This document shows, one piece after another, positions 1 to 6,305 of a DNA stretch of 6,305 bases. Under the pieces are notes generated by a model. That model was not told where the DNA came from and did not search any database. It worked only from the letters and a program-made list of their open reading frames with translations. Position 1 is the stretch's first letter. Each line of letters starts with the position of its first letter. The position numbers and the translations under genes are program-made. The DNA is from Rhodoluna sp. (lineage in GTDB: Bacteria; Actinomycetota; Actinomycetes; Actinomycetales; Microbacteriaceae), in the NCBI GenBank assembly GCA_026393335.1, contig JAPLAJ010000067.1, positions 1-6,305 on the forward strand. Direction: 5' to 3'.

Positions 1-2261
1 CCAACGCTAGCTGCGCGCTTAGCATAAGCAATTCTGGCATCAGCTAGAAGTTCTCTAGTCAACCAAGCCTTAGTCAGCTTTGATCTTGTTCCAGCTTCAG
101 CCAAAACTTCTTCGACAGTAATGCCAATTGGGTAAATGGTTTTGATGTCATTCCAAAGTGCATTTAGATCCCAGTTGATTCCAGAGTTTTCAACAATGTT
201 TGAATCAACAATATTTGTCATGACATCTTCTAGGAATGTATCTACTCTTCCAGTTAGGTCATCTCCGCTAAGGATGTGTCTGCGGTCAGAATAAATTGCT
301 TCACGCTGACGGTTCAAAACATCGTCATACTTCAAAACGTTTTTACGAGTTTCTGCGTTACGTGCTTCTACCTGAGATTGAGCACTAGCAATTGCCTTGC
401 TAACAACACCAGATTCGATAGCCATGTCATCAGGGATGCCACCTCTATTCATCAAAGCAGCTGCTGCTCCTGAGTTGAATAGGCGCATTAGATCATCAGT
501 TAGTGATAGATAGAAACGAGACTCACCTGGGTCGCCCTGACGACCAGAACGTCCACGTAGCTGGTTGTCGATACGTCTAGATTCGTGACGCTCAGTTCCT
601 AGAACATAGAGTCCACCAACTGCTACAACCTTGGCTGCTTCTTCGGCTACCTGTTCTTTAATCTTCGGGTAAGTATCTGCCCAAGCCTTTTCATACTCTT
701 CGGGCTTTTCAACAGAGTCGAAGCCTTTCTTGGCAAGTGCCTCGAAGGTTAGGTACTCAGAGTTACCACCGAGCATGATGTCAGTTCCACGTCCAGCCAT
801 GTTGGTAGCCACCGTTACAGCACCCAAACGTCCAGCCTGAGCCACAATAGAGGCTTCACGAGCGTGGTTCTTAGCGTTTAGCACTTCGTGACGAACACCA
901 CGCTTAGCAAGGAGCTTGGACAGGTACTCGCTCTTTTCAACCGATGTGGTACCAACTAGAACTGGTTGACCGCTAGCGTGACGAGCAGCAATGTCTTCAA
1001 CAACCATTGCGAACTTGACTGCCTCGTTCTTATAAATCAGATCTGACTGGTCAATACGAACCATTGGGCGGTTGGTTGGAATAGGAACAACACCAAGCTT
1101 GTATGTGCTCATGAATTCAGCTGCTTCGGTAGCAGCGGTACCGGTCATACCGGAAAGAGTCTTGTATAGACGGAAGTAGTTCTGCAAGGTGACTGTAGCT
1201 AGAGTCTGGTTCTCAGCCTTGATTGCTACACCCTCTTTGGCTTCAATAGCCTGGTGCATACCTTCGTTGTATCTGCGGCCTTCAAGGATACGGCCAGTGT
1301 GCTCATCAACAATAAGCACTTCACCCTTCATCACAACATAATCCTTGTCACGCTTGAATAGCGCTTTTGCCTTCAAAGAGTTATTCAGGAAAGAGATGAG
1401 CGGAGTGTTAGCTGCCTCATAGAGGTTTGAAATACCTAGGTAGTCCTCAACGCGAGTGATACCTGGTTCAAGAATTCCAACAGTTCTCTTTTTCTCATCA
1501 AATTCATAATCAATAACAGGCTGAAGTTTTTCAGCAATCTTGGCAAACTCTCCAAACCAACGGTTAGCTTCACCAGCTGCTGGTCCAGAAATAATAAGTG
1601 GAGTTCTCGCCTCATCAATCAAGATTGAGTCAACCTCGTCAACGATTGCAAAGAAGTGTTCACGCTGAACAATTTCAGCAGCACTCTGAGCCATGTTGTC
1701 CCGAAGGTAATCAAAACCATATTCGTTGTTTGTGCCATAGGTAATGTCGCAGAGATATTGCTCTCTTCTCACATCAGGGGTCTGGCCAGAAAGAATAATT
1801 CCAGTGCTCATACCAAGAGCTCTGAAAACACGTCCCATAAGTTCACCTTGATATTCAGCAAGATAATCATTGGTTGTAACAACGTGGACACCACGGCCAG
1901 CAATAGCGTTTAGATATGCAGGCAAAGTAGCAACAAGGGTCTTACCTTCACCAGTTTTCATTTCAGCAATATTGCCAAGGTGAAGCGCTGCTCCACCCAT
2001 GATCTGAACATCGAAAGGACGCATACCAAGAGTTCTTTTGGCCGCTTCTCTAACAGCTGCAAAAGCCTCAGGCAGTAGATCGTCTAAGGTTTCCCCAGCA
2101 ACATAGCGCTCTCTAAGCAAAGCTGTTTCGTGGAGTAGGTCTTCATCGCTCAGGGCTATAAAGCTCTCTTCTAGGCCATTTACTTGAGAAACTATTGCCT
2201 TTAGCTTGGCAAGGATCTTGCCTTCACCAGCTCGCAACAGACGATCAACAATTGATGCCAA
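1..2261 (-). CDS. secA: Preprotein translocase motor ATPase SecA (3' end outside window)
   Basis: SecA is the cytoplasmic ATPase that drives unfolded preproteins through the SecYEG channel. The reading frame is open from a TTG at 2261 to the window edge, giving 753 codons; the family is usually about 850-950 residues, so the end of the helical scaffold and the C-terminal tail are missing. Visible motifs: Walker A TGEGKT at residues 103-108, TTNDYLA near 129-135, YGTNNEYGFDYLRDN near 175-189, Walker B and DEAD-like DEVDSILIDEART at 208-220, GMTGTA at 371-376 after the preprotein cross-linking region, MAGRGTDIMLGGN from 488, and the arginine-finger motif LRGRSGRQGDPG at 568-579. TTG is chosen because the product then begins MASIVDRLLRAGEGK, as in actinobacterial SecA, and GGAG lies 6 nt upstream. 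An in-frame TAG at 2277-2279 limits extension; a second TTG four codons upstream is possible but has a poorer ribosome binding context. No second SecA or accessory-Sec feature is visible. Confidence 0.97.
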   Translation of the reverse strand, partial: MASIVDRLLRAGEGKILAKLKAIVSQVNGLEESFIALSDEDLLHETALLRERYVAGETLDDLLPEAFAAVREAAKRTLGMRPFDVQIMGGAALHLGNIAEMKTGEGKTLVATLPAYLNAIAGRGVHVVTTNDYLAEYQGELMGRVFRALGMSTGIILSGQTPDVRREQYLCDITYGTNNEYGFDYLRDNMAQSAAEIVQREHFFAIVDEVDSILIDEARTPLIISGPAAGEANRWFGEFAKIAEKLQPVIDYEFDEKKRTVGILEPGITRVEDYLGISNLYEAANTPLISFLNNSLKAKALFKRDKDYVVMKGEVLIVDEHTGRILEGRRYNEGMHQAIEAKEGVAIKAENQTLATVTLQNYFRLYKTLSGMTGTAATEAAEFMSTYKLGVVPIPTNRPMVRIDQSDLIYKNEAVKFAMVVEDIAARHASGQPVLVGTTSVEKSEYLSKLLAKRGVRHEVLNAKNHAREASIVAQAGRLGAVTVATNMAGRGTDIMLGGNSEYLTFEALAKKGFDSVEKPEEYEKAWADTYPKIKEQVAEEAAKVVAVGGLYVLGTERHESRRIDNQLRGRSGRQGDPGESRFYLSLTDDLMRLFNSGAAAALMNRGGIPDDMAIESGVVSKAIASAQSQVEARNAETRKNVLKYDDVLNRQREAIYSDRRHILSGDDLTGRVDTFLEDVMTNIVDSNIVENSGINWDLNALWNDIKTIYPIGITVEEVLAEAGTRSKLTKAWLTRELLADARIAYAKRAASV

Positions 2262-2267
2262 GGTTAA

Positions 2268-2271
2268 CTCC
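2268..2271 (-). promoter_or_regulatory. Ribosome binding site of secA
   Basis: On the minus strand GGAG precedes the TTG start of secA with a 6-nt spacer. This supports the non-AUG start at 2261 over the in-frame TTG at 2273, because the GGAG would lie inside the reading frame of the longer version. Confidence 0.6.
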
Positions 2272-2276
2272 AAACA

Positions 2277-2315
2277 CTATTCGGGGGTTCTCTTCAATCT
2301 TAGACTGAGAGCCAT
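2277..2315 (-). CDS. Possible 12-codon leader peptide upstream of secA
   Basis: In the 80-bp gap before secA, an ATG at 2315 opens a 12-codon frame (product MALSLRLKRTPE) that ends in TAG at 2277-2279, 15 bp before the secA TTG and in the same frame. A purine-rich AGAAGGA ends two nucleotides before the ATG, which resembles a Shine-Dalgarno with a tight spacer. The product is basic and has no hydrophobic segment, so it does not look like a secretion-monitoring arrest peptide of the SecM type. Within it, GGCTCTC and GAGAACC could pair (one mismatch, 14-nt loop). It may be a translated leader that couples to secA, or chance. No homologue is recognised. Confidence 0.2.
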   Translation of the reverse strand: MALSLRLKRTPE

Positions 2316-2325
2316 AGTCCTTCTT

Positions 2326-2341
2326 CCCCTGTAAACAAGGG
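2326..2341 (-). other. Small stem-loop just after the comF stop codon
   Basis: Read on the minus strand, CCCTTG and CAGGGG can form a 6-bp stem (one G-U pair) with a TTTA tetraloop, starting at the base after the comF TAG. The following bases are AAGAAGG, not a T-run, so it is not a convincing intrinsic terminator. It could stabilise the comF 3' end or affect access to the downstream leader frame. Confidence 0.3.
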
Positions 2342-2965
2342 CTATTTGCCCCCAGCCCTAGCAAATACGCAGAAACCAGCCACCTTTACCCCAACAGCGC
2401 GCATGGCCTCAATTGCCGCAGCCATACTGGCCCCTGAGGTTAACACGTCGTCAACTAGCACAATCGGGCTCTGTGCTGGCCGGTAACCCCGAAGATCGAC
2501 CTTGAATGCTCCATGCATATTTGAAAATCTTTGACTGGTGGACAGGCCCACCTGGTCTTGCCTTGAGCCCGATGATCTGATCAGTTCACGATAAGTGACT
2601 CCAGGTAGTTTTCTTCGCATCGATTTAGCCATGTATGCCGTATGGGAAAAGCCTCGCTTTTTGATATTTGCAGGCGATGAAGGCAAGGGAACAAGAACAG
2701 CTGCCTGCAATTCACTAGGCCAATGTGCAACGACTAAATCAGCAACTGAAGGAACAAGGCTAGTAAGTCCCTTCTCTTTGATGGCATTAACAATCAGGGC
2801 AGCATTTGGAGAGTAATTCGAAATAGCGAATCCATTCACGCCAGATACCTCAATTGAAGTAAATGATGTTGGGAAGACTTCTTTGCAATTTACACAGAAC
2901 GGAGCACCTAACTTAGTGCAAATGATGCAGGGAGTTGGCAGAACTATATCCAGAATCTTTGACAT
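2342..2965 (-). CDS. comF: ComF-family phosphoribosyltransferase-like protein
   Basis: This 207-residue protein has the normal ComF-family layout and length. An N-terminal four-cysteine zinc-ribbon-like motif (C13, C16, C24, C27) is followed by a type I phosphoribosyltransferase fold. Family signatures are VPLPSSPANIKKRGFSHTAYMA (about 92-113), QVGLSTSQRFSNMHGAF (138-154) and the PRPP-binding loop VLVDDVLTSGAS at 169-180 with the D172-D173 pair. In Bacillus and Haemophilus, ComF homologues are needed for DNA uptake during transformation; in actinobacteria the role is unclear and no competence genes are visible here. The ATG at 2965 places the cysteine motif as expected, and an in-frame TAA lies seven codons upstream, so there is no room for an earlier ATG. 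No Shine-Dalgarno is evident, and an inverted repeat covers the start codon. The C-terminal half is richer in GC (about 52-57% by line) than the N-terminal half. Confidence 0.92.
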   Translation of the reverse strand: MSKILDIVLPTPCIICTKLGAPFCVNCKEVFPTSFTSIEVSGVNGFAISNYSPNAALIVNAIKEKGLTSLVPSVADLVVAHWPSELQAAVLVPLPSSPANIKKRGFSHTAYMAKSMRRKLPGVTYRELIRSSGSRQDQVGLSTSQRFSNMHGAFKVDLRGYRPAQSPIVLVDDVLTSGASMAAAIEAMRAVGVKVAGFCVFARAGGK

Positions 2966-2982
2966 AGCAAAAGTGTCAAAGA
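2956..2982 (-). repeat. Perfect 9-bp inverted repeat over the comF start codon
   Basis: On the minus strand TCTTTGACA and TGTCAAAGA are exact inverted copies separated by nine bases. The ATG of comF uses the last loop base and the first two bases of the right arm. In mRNA this would form a 9-bp hairpin that buries most of the start codon; in DNA it could be a dyad operator. The right arm encodes Ser-Lys at residues 2-3. No T-run follows, so it is not a terminator. Confidence 0.55.
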
Positions 2983-2991
2983 GTTAGATAG

Positions 2992-3021
2992 ATATTAGTT
3001 TTGCTTTTCTTGAAATGTTGA
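2992..3021 (-). promoter_or_regulatory. Weak candidate promoter for comF
   Basis: In the AT-rich 59-bp gap after mtrB, TCAACA (3016-3021, 4/6 to the -35 consensus) and TAATAT (2992-2997, 4/6 to the -10 consensus) are separated by 18 bp. Initiation about seven bases downstream would leave a leader of roughly 20 nt consisting almost entirely of the left arm and loop of the start-codon inverted repeat. Such matches are common by chance in AT-rich DNA, so this is only a candidate. Confidence 0.2.
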
Positions 3022-3024
3022 AAA

Positions 3025-4584
3025 CTAGATGCTCTCAACAGCAAGTGGAAGTGGTGACTCATACGCTGTTATGTCGTGACGCTTAGGAATAGTTAATCTA
3101 AAACAAGCACCGACACCAGGTTCTGCAGTTACTTCTAATTGACCTAAGTGCAGCTGGGCATCTTCAAAAGAAATGGCAAGCCCTAAGCCTGTTCCTCCGG
3201 TAGTTCTCTTTCTTGATGGATCTGCTCGCCAGAATCTTTCAAAGGCGTGAGATAGTTCTTGCTTGTTCATGCCAATGCCATGGTCAGTAACGCTAACCGC
3301 AACCGCCTTATCATTCTGAGCAACCCGAATAACCACAGGCTTACCCTCACCATGCTCAATTGCATTGGTAAGTAAGTTGTTTAGGATTCGCTCAATACGT
3401 CTTGAGTCAACTTCACACTGCACCGCACCAGATGGAATATCTGCCTCTAGGTAAACATTCTTTGAATCGGCAAACGGTTGAATAGCTGCTAAACAAACAC
3501 CAACAATTCCATTGAGGTCGTGCACTTCAAAGACAGGTTCAACACCATCTGCGTCATACCTTGAAATCTCCAGTAGGTCTGCCAAAAGGATGTCGAATCT
3601 ATCCATCTGTCCGTGCAAATTCACAATTGAACGCTGCGTAAATTCAGGTAAGCCATCCTGGTTGCCATAGAGGTAGTCAGCGGCTAGTTTCATGGTCGTT
3701 AGAGGTGTTCTCAGTTCATGGGACACATCAGAGACGAAACGCTGCTGCATCTTTGAGAGCTCATCCATGGCTTTGATCTTTTCCTGCAGGCTATCGGCCA
3801 TGTGATTGAAAGATGTTGCCAACACTGCTGCCACATCGGAACCACGCACAGCTAATCGCCTATCAAGATCACCATTAGCTAATAGCTCACTGGCATCGGC
3901 TGCCTCTTGAACAGGTCTCACTAGCCAGCTAGTTACTAGGAAGGAGAAGAAGCCAATAATCATTAGCGTTATAAACCCACCAAGAACCAGTGTTCGCTGA
4001 ACAAACACAAGTGATTGTTGTTCGTTATACATGTCATAAACCAGATAAAGCTCATAGTTATGACCACCAGGTAGCGTGAACTTTTGACCAATCAAAACAG
4101 CTGGGGTTGACTCTCCTGCCCGAAGAACTTGAACAGTTCTAGATTGCAAACCAGCTTCACTGGTTACTAGTTTTCTAAAGTCCTTGGTAATCAAACTTAG
4201 ATCTATACCAGCCGAAGTTGGGCTAGAGAGATTCTTTGGGTTTGGCTGGTTAGAGCTGTGTAGGAAGGCAACCTGTCTGGTTTGTGAAACACCAATCGAT
4301 TCAAGTTCAGGGACAACCTCGGCAAGAACCTGCTCTAATTTCCAAGATCCTTGACCTGAGACGCCTTCAAACAATCTTGACACTGTGAATTTTGCACGAT
4401 TGCTTTCAATGACAGCTTGTTCTGTTTTTCTACTAAACAAACCATTTCCGATGGAAACACTTAGAACGCCACCCAGGATGATTAGTGCCGTGCCAGAAAG
4501 AGCCACGGTATAAACCACGGCTCTAATCTGCAGCGAAGACCGAAATTGATCTAATGCCGCCTTAGTGATGCGGCTGAATATCAT
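3025..4584 (-). CDS. mtrB: Sensor histidine kinase MtrB
   Basis: MtrB is the membrane histidine kinase that phosphorylates MtrA; in actinobacteria the pair controls cell-wall turnover, division and replication-linked genes. The 519-residue protein shows a short cytoplasmic start, a membrane segment at about 24-46, an extracytoplasmic region of about 150 residues, a second membrane segment at about 199-221, a HAMP domain (about 219-272) and a HisKA domain whose H-box SHELRTPLTT carries the phosphoacceptor H289. The ATPase domain follows: N-box NNLLTNAIEHG (402-412), G1 box DHGIGM (434-439), F-box FERFWRADPSRKR (448-460) and G2 box GGTGLGLA (463-470). The segment MQQRFVSDVSHELRTPLTT is strongly MtrB-like. 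Its ATG directly follows the mtrA TAA, with no strong Shine-Dalgarno, suggesting reinitiation or coupled translation. The usual downstream partner gene lpqB is absent. Confidence 0.95.
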   Translation of the reverse strand: MIFSRITKAALDQFRSSLQIRAVVYTVALSGTALIILGGVLSVSIGNGLFSRKTEQAVIESNRAKFTVSRLFEGVSGQGSWKLEQVLAEVVPELESIGVSQTRQVAFLHSSNQPNPKNLSSPTSAGIDLSLITKDFRKLVTSEAGLQSRTVQVLRAGESTPAVLIGQKFTLPGGHNYELYLVYDMYNEQQSLVFVQRTLVLGGFITLMIIGFFSFLVTSWLVRPVQEAADASELLANGDLDRRLAVRGSDVAAVLATSFNHMADSLQEKIKAMDELSKMQQRFVSDVSHELRTPLTTMKLAADYLYGNQDGLPEFTQRSIVNLHGQMDRFDILLADLLEISRYDADGVEPVFEVHDLNGIVGVCLAAIQPFADSKNVYLEADIPSGAVQCEVDSRRIERILNNLLTNAIEHGEGKPVVIRVAQNDKAVAVSVTDHGIGMNKQELSHAFERFWRADPSRKRTTGGTGLGLAISFEDAQLHLGQLEVTAEPGVGACFRLTIPKRHDITAYESPLPLAVESI

Positions 4585-5259
4585 TTACTCAGGACCTGCT
4601 TTGTAGCCCCAGCCTCTAACGGTTAGCACTAACTTCGGGTCTTCCTGGTCATCTTCAATCTTTGAGCGCAAGCGCTGCACGTGAACGTTTACCAAGCGAG
4701 TATCTGCCTTGTAGGTGTATTCCCAAACCTGCTCCAAAAGCATCTCTCTACTGAATACTTCATTCGGGTGGGATGCAAGGGTAAGCAAAAGCTTGAACTC
4801 TAGCGGAGTAAGAGCAATCTTCTTATCGCCCTTACGCACTTCGTGACTTAGTGTGTCCATCTCGATAGAACCAATCTTGATGATTGGGTGTAGAACCTCT
4901 TTGAGTGGGCGAAGACGAGCCTTGATTCTAGAAACTAGAACTTCAATCTTGTATGGCTTAGTGACATAGTCATCAGCACCTGCTTCAAGACCACGAATCA
5001 TGTCTGTATCGTCGGTTCTAGCTGTAAGCATGATGATTGGAACTCCAGAGTTTCTTCTAATCTCTGAACAAATCTCAATTCCGTTTTTACCTGGCAACAT
5101 CAGATCCAAAAGAATCAGATCAGGTTTGTTCTTCTCGAATGCCGGAACAGCTTCTAGCCCTGTGGTTGCATAACAAACTTCAAAGCCACTGGCCATTAGA
5201 CCAATTTCAAGTTGCTCTCTAAGTGCATCGTCATCTTCGACAATCAGAATTTTAAACAT
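4585..5259 (-). CDS. mtrA: Response regulator MtrA (OmpR/PhoB family)
   Basis: MtrA is the DNA-binding response regulator of the MtrAB system, essential in M. tuberculosis and linked there to dnaA and cell-wall gene control. The 224-residue protein has a receiver domain (about 1-118) with acidic pocket E8/D9, phosphoacceptor D52 in LLDLMLPGKNG, T79 in MLTA and K101 in TKPYK. A winged-helix domain follows (about 127-224), with TPLEFKLLL, the recognition-helix region ADTRLVNVHVQRLRSK (185-200) and the hairpin end TVRGWGYKAGP. These last two stretches are nearly the same as in mycobacterial MtrA. It starts 12 bp after the ahcY stop; AGAAAG at 5268-5273 overlaps that stop and matches the 16S rRNA 3' end, so it is the likely ribosome binding site. 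Co-transcription with ahcY is probable. The tmk gene found between sahH and mtrA in mycobacteria is not present. Confidence 0.96.
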   Translation of the reverse strand: MFKILIVEDDDALREQLEIGLMASGFEVCYATTGLEAVPAFEKNKPDLILLDLMLPGKNGIEICSEIRRNSGVPIIMLTARTDDTDMIRGLEAGADDYVTKPYKIEVLVSRIKARLRPLKEVLHPIIKIGSIEMDTLSHEVRKGDKKIALTPLEFKLLLTLASHPNEVFSREMLLEQVWEYTYKADTRLVNVHVQRLRSKIEDDQEDPKLVLTVRGWGYKAGPE

Positions 5260-5271
5260 GAAGAGTTCTTT

Positions 5272-6305
5272 CTAGTAACGGTAGTGATCCGGCTTGAATG
5301 GGCCCTGTGGCTCCACTCCGATATAGCGACCCTGGTCATTAGAGAGTTCAGTTAGTTCTACTCCCAAAGCAGACAGGTGTAGACGAGCAACTTTCTCGTC
5401 TAGGTGTTTAGGCAAAATATAGACGCCGATTGGGTATTCCGACCTCTTGGTGAATAGCTCGATCTGAGCTAGTACCTGATTGCTAAACGATGTGCTCATT
5501 ACAAATGATGGGTGACCAGTTGCATTTCCTAGGTTCATTAGACGACCTTCAGAAAGAATCAAGACAGAGTTACCATTCGGTAGCTGCCACTCATCAACCT
5601 GAGGCTTGACTTCAACCTTCTTGATGCCAGGAATACGTTCAATACCTGCCATATCAATTTCATTATCGAAGTGACCGATGTTAGCTACCACTGCTAGGTG
5701 CTTCATCTCCACAATGTGTTCAGTTCTAATAACAGCTGGGCTACCGGTACCGGTAATAAAGAAGTCAGCTTCGTGAACTACCTTCTCGATTGTTGTTACT
5801 TGATAGCCATCCATAGCTGCCTGCAAAGCACAGATTGGGTCAACTTCGCTGATGATTACACGAGCACCTTGGCCACGCATAGCTTCAGCTGCACCCTTAC
5901 CGACATCGCCGTAACCTGCGATAAACACTGTCTTGCCACCGATAAGAATGTCGGTTGCACGGTTAAGACCATCTGGTAGTGAGTGACGGATACCGTACTT
6001 GTTATCAAACTTAGATTTGGTAACTGAGTCGTTAACGTTGATGCCTGGGAATAACAATGTTCCACGCTTGAACATCTCGTATAGACGCTTCACACCAGTT
6101 GTGGTTTCTTCTGTCACACCATAAATGTCTTTAGCAATACGAGTGAAGCGTTCGTTGTTTAGTTTGAACTGCTCCGCAAGCAAAGCAAGGATTACTCGAT
6201 ACTCTTCGTTATCTTCAACACCTGCAGGTGGAACAGATCCTGCTTGTTCAAACTCACGGCCCTTGTGAACTAGAAGAGTTGCATCGCCACCATCGTCAAG
6301 AATCA
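5272..6305 (-). CDS. ahcY: S-adenosylhomocysteine hydrolase (5' end outside window)
   Basis: This NAD-dependent cytoplasmic enzyme reversibly splits S-adenosylhomocysteine into adenosine and homocysteine, removing the inhibitory product of methylation and feeding the activated-methyl cycle. The frame stays open to the window edge, leaving 343 residues; bacterial family members are about 470-495, so roughly 130-150 N-terminal residues are missing. The visible part begins ILDDGGD, which holds a conserved substrate aspartate. Then come EETTTG (65-70), NDSVTKSKFDN (91-101) with the catalytic lysine and aspartate equivalent to human K186 and D190, the Rossmann NAD loop GYGDVGKG (130-137), GHFDNEID, the conserved NLGNATGHPSFVMS block and the C-terminal PDHYRY that reaches the neighbouring subunit's cofactor. 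An internal TTG at 6183 is not the true start because conserved sequence continues upstream. The sequence closely resembles mycobacterial SahH. Confidence 0.96.
   Translation of the reverse strand, partial: ILDDGGDATLLVHKGREFEQAGSVPPAGVEDNEEYRVILALLAEQFKLNNERFTRIAKDIYGVTEETTTGVKRLYEMFKRGTLLFPGINVNDSVTKSKFDNKYGIRHSLPDGLNRATDILIGGKTVFIAGYGDVGKGAAEAMRGQGARVIISEVDPICALQAAMDGYQVTTIEKVVHEADFFITGTGSPAVIRTEHIVEMKHLAVVANIGHFDNEIDMAGIERIPGIKKVEVKPQVDEWQLPNGNSVLILSEGRLMNLGNATGHPSFVMSTSFSNQVLAQIELFTKRSEYPIGVYILPKHLDEKVARLHLSALGVELTELSNDQGRYIGVEPQGPFKPDHYRY

Noticed and set aside
276..473. Plus-strand reading frames opposite secA (also 1656-1913) and opposite comF and ahcY
   Set aside because: They lie opposite strongly conserved coding sequence, show no family features of their own and are most simply shadows.
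1138..1156. ACCGGT-type repeat in secA
   Set aside because: It is explained by codons of the conserved GMTGTA helicase motif.
2326..2341. Intrinsic terminator between comF and secA
   Set aside because: The stem is short and is followed by purines rather than a T-run, so termination is not supported.
3010..3023. Direct repeat TTGAAA-N2-TTGAAA on the plus strand after mtrB
   Set aside because: It is a short A/T-rich repeat in an A/T-rich spacer; too likely by chance to call an operator.
5742..5755. 14-bp perfect palindrome made of TACCGGTACCGGTA in ahcY
   Set aside because: It encodes the conserved Thr-Gly-Thr-Gly stretch of the NAD-binding domain; repeated ACC-GGT codons create the palindrome, so no extra function is needed.
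5856..6065. Alternative minus-strand frame inside ahcY
   Set aside because: It overlaps highly conserved ahcY codons, including the NAD-binding loop, in another frame and has no recognisable product.

Overview
The window looks like chromosomal DNA from a low-GC actinobacterium. All five protein genes read on the minus strand, in the transcription order ahcY (5' part outside the window) - mtrA - mtrB - comF - secA (3' part outside the window). This matches the backbone of a well-known actinobacterial cluster; in Mycobacterium tuberculosis the order is sahH-tmk-mtrA-mtrB-lpqB-Rv3243c-comF-like-hpf-secA1. MtrA and MtrB match the actinobacterial family closely, for example around the MtrB H-box and in the MtrA recognition helix. 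Spot counts of several lines give roughly 35-57% GC, in the mid-40s overall, well below most Actinobacteria. Together with the very short gaps, this suggests a streamlined aquatic actinobacterium, perhaps a freshwater Microbacteriaceae (Luna-type) lineage. That placement is inference from one locus.

Layout, right to left: ahcY (S-adenosylhomocysteine hydrolase, C-terminal 343 residues) ends 12 bp before mtrA (OmpR-family response regulator). The mtrA stop codon directly abuts the mtrB start codon (sensor histidine kinase with two membrane segments). A 59-bp AT-rich gap follows, then comF (phosphoribosyltransferase-fold protein), an 80-bp gap, and secA (preprotein translocase ATPase, first 753 residues, TTG start). 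No RNA genes, mobile elements, CRISPR arrays or gene-free stretches over 100 bp were seen.

The genes cover the activated-methyl cycle, envelope and division signalling (MtrAB), a ComF-family protein and the general secretion motor. The main point of interest is what is missing. The lipoprotein gene lpqB, normally the third member of MtrAB-LpqB, is absent between mtrB and comF, and the ribosome hibernation factor gene hpf is absent between comF and secA. The two gaps instead hold small regulatory-looking structures: a perfect 9-bp inverted repeat over the comF start codon, where no Shine-Dalgarno is visible, and a 12-codon leader-like reading frame with its own Shine-Dalgarno-like sequence ahead of secA. 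I found no clear sign of an entirely new system; these losses and small leader structures are the best leads.
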